Origin: Lysobacteraceae bacterium
GTDB taxonomy: Bacteria > Pseudomonadota > Gammaproteobacteria > Xanthomonadales > Xanthomonadaceae
Direction of reading: 5' to 3'
DNA length: 8,021 nt
Assembly (NCBI GenBank): GCA_027483745.1
Contig: JAIXTZ010000241.1
Location: 1-8,021, forward strand
Shown here: in pieces, positions 7,786 to 8,021 of the stretch
Layout: every line of letters starts with the position of its first letter
How positions within the stretch are numbered: position 1 is the stretch's first letter
Program-made: the position numbers and the translations under genes
Notes under the pieces: generated by a model
Databases searched by the model: none
What the model was told of the DNA's origin: nothing
Seen by the model: the letters and a program-made list of their open reading frames with translations, nothing else

Positions 7786-8021
7786 GCCGCGGCCTCCTGC
7801 GTGTCGAGACCGAGTCGGGCGCGTTCCCCCGCGTCCTTCACGCCGGGGAAGCCGAGCTTCTGGCGCTGCGCGAAATAGGCTTCGGCCACCGAACGGGCCA
7901 GCGTGCGCACGCGCAGGATGTAGCGCTGGCGTTCGGTGACGGAGATCGCGCGTCGCGCGTCGAGCAGGTTGAAGGAATGCGAGGCCTTGCAGACCTGGTC
8001 GTAGGCCGGCAGCGGCAGGCC
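7782..8021 (-). CDS. glyQ: Glycine--tRNA ligase alpha subunit, C-terminal 79 residues (partial)
   Basis: This is the 3' end of the alpha subunit of the bacterial alpha2beta2 glycyl-tRNA synthetase; the gene begins beyond position 8021. I translated it by hand because it is cut by the window edge. The visible part starts [20 protein letters not shown], continues [20 protein letters not shown] and ends in GLDTQEAAA before TGA at 7784-7782. The blocks [29 protein letters not shown] match my memory of the conserved C-terminal helical region of GlyQ. In this enzyme the alpha subunit carries the class II catalytic core that makes glycyl-adenylate and charges tRNA-Gly, but motifs 1-3 lie outside the window. 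About 20 residues follow the conserved [15 protein letters not shown], a variable tail. The stop overlaps the glyS start (ATGA), as expected for subunits made in equal amounts. Identification is very secure; only the 5' end is missing. Confidence 0.97.
   Translation of the reverse strand, partial: GLPLPAYDQVCKASHSFNLLDARRAISVTERQRYILRVRTLARSVAEAYFAQRQKLGFPGVKDAGERARLGLDTQEAAA
7793..7798 (-). promoter_or_regulatory. Shine-Dalgarno site of glyS inside the end of glyQ
   Basis: The minus strand reads AGGAGG here, a perfect Shine-Dalgarno core, followed by a 7-nt spacer (CCGCGGC) and the glyS ATG. It lies within the last codons of glyQ (Q-E-A). It confirms the glyS start at 7785 and shows that glyS can recruit ribosomes itself, in addition to any reinitiation through the ATGA overlap. 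Confidence 0.9.

Overview
The window is a compact, gene-dense stretch of chromosome from a high-GC Gram-negative bacterium. All four genes lie on the minus strand and run, in transcription order, glyQ (3' end only) - glyS - tamA - tamB. The two-subunit (alpha2beta2) glycyl-tRNA synthetase, a signal-peptide-bearing Omp85 protein and a full-length TamB indicate a proteobacterium. The high G+C (by eye well above 60%, with G/C-rich third codon positions) and the wording of the GlyS and GlyQ motifs fit a gammaproteobacterium, possibly Lysobacterales (Xanthomonadales). That placement is an inference from memory, not a database result.

Layout: 8021-7782 codes for the last 79 residues of the glycyl-tRNA synthetase alpha subunit. 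7785-5647 codes for the complete beta subunit. 5641-3785 codes for TamA, the outer-membrane Omp85 component of the translocation and assembly module (TAM). 3785-12 codes for TamB, its inner-membrane-anchored, periplasm-spanning partner. There is almost no non-coding DNA: glyQ/glyS overlap by ATGA, glyS/tamA are 5 nt apart, tamA/tamB overlap by 1 nt (TGATG), and only 11 nt follow tamB. This packing suggests one polycistronic unit whose promoter lies upstream of glyQ, outside the window, and whose end lies beyond position 1.

Functionally the window joins two housekeeping modules. GlyQ and GlyS charge tRNA-Gly in the cytoplasm. TamA and TamB bridge the inner and outer membranes and help insert some outer-membrane proteins and/or move phospholipids to the outer membrane. 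No direct biochemical link between the pairs is evident; the tight spacing suggests shared expression.

I found no mobile element, CRISPR array, RNA gene, defence system or other accessory element, and no sign of an undescribed system. The many long open frames on the plus strand are shadows of the GC-rich genes. The findings below are modest points about gene order, translation signals and protein details.
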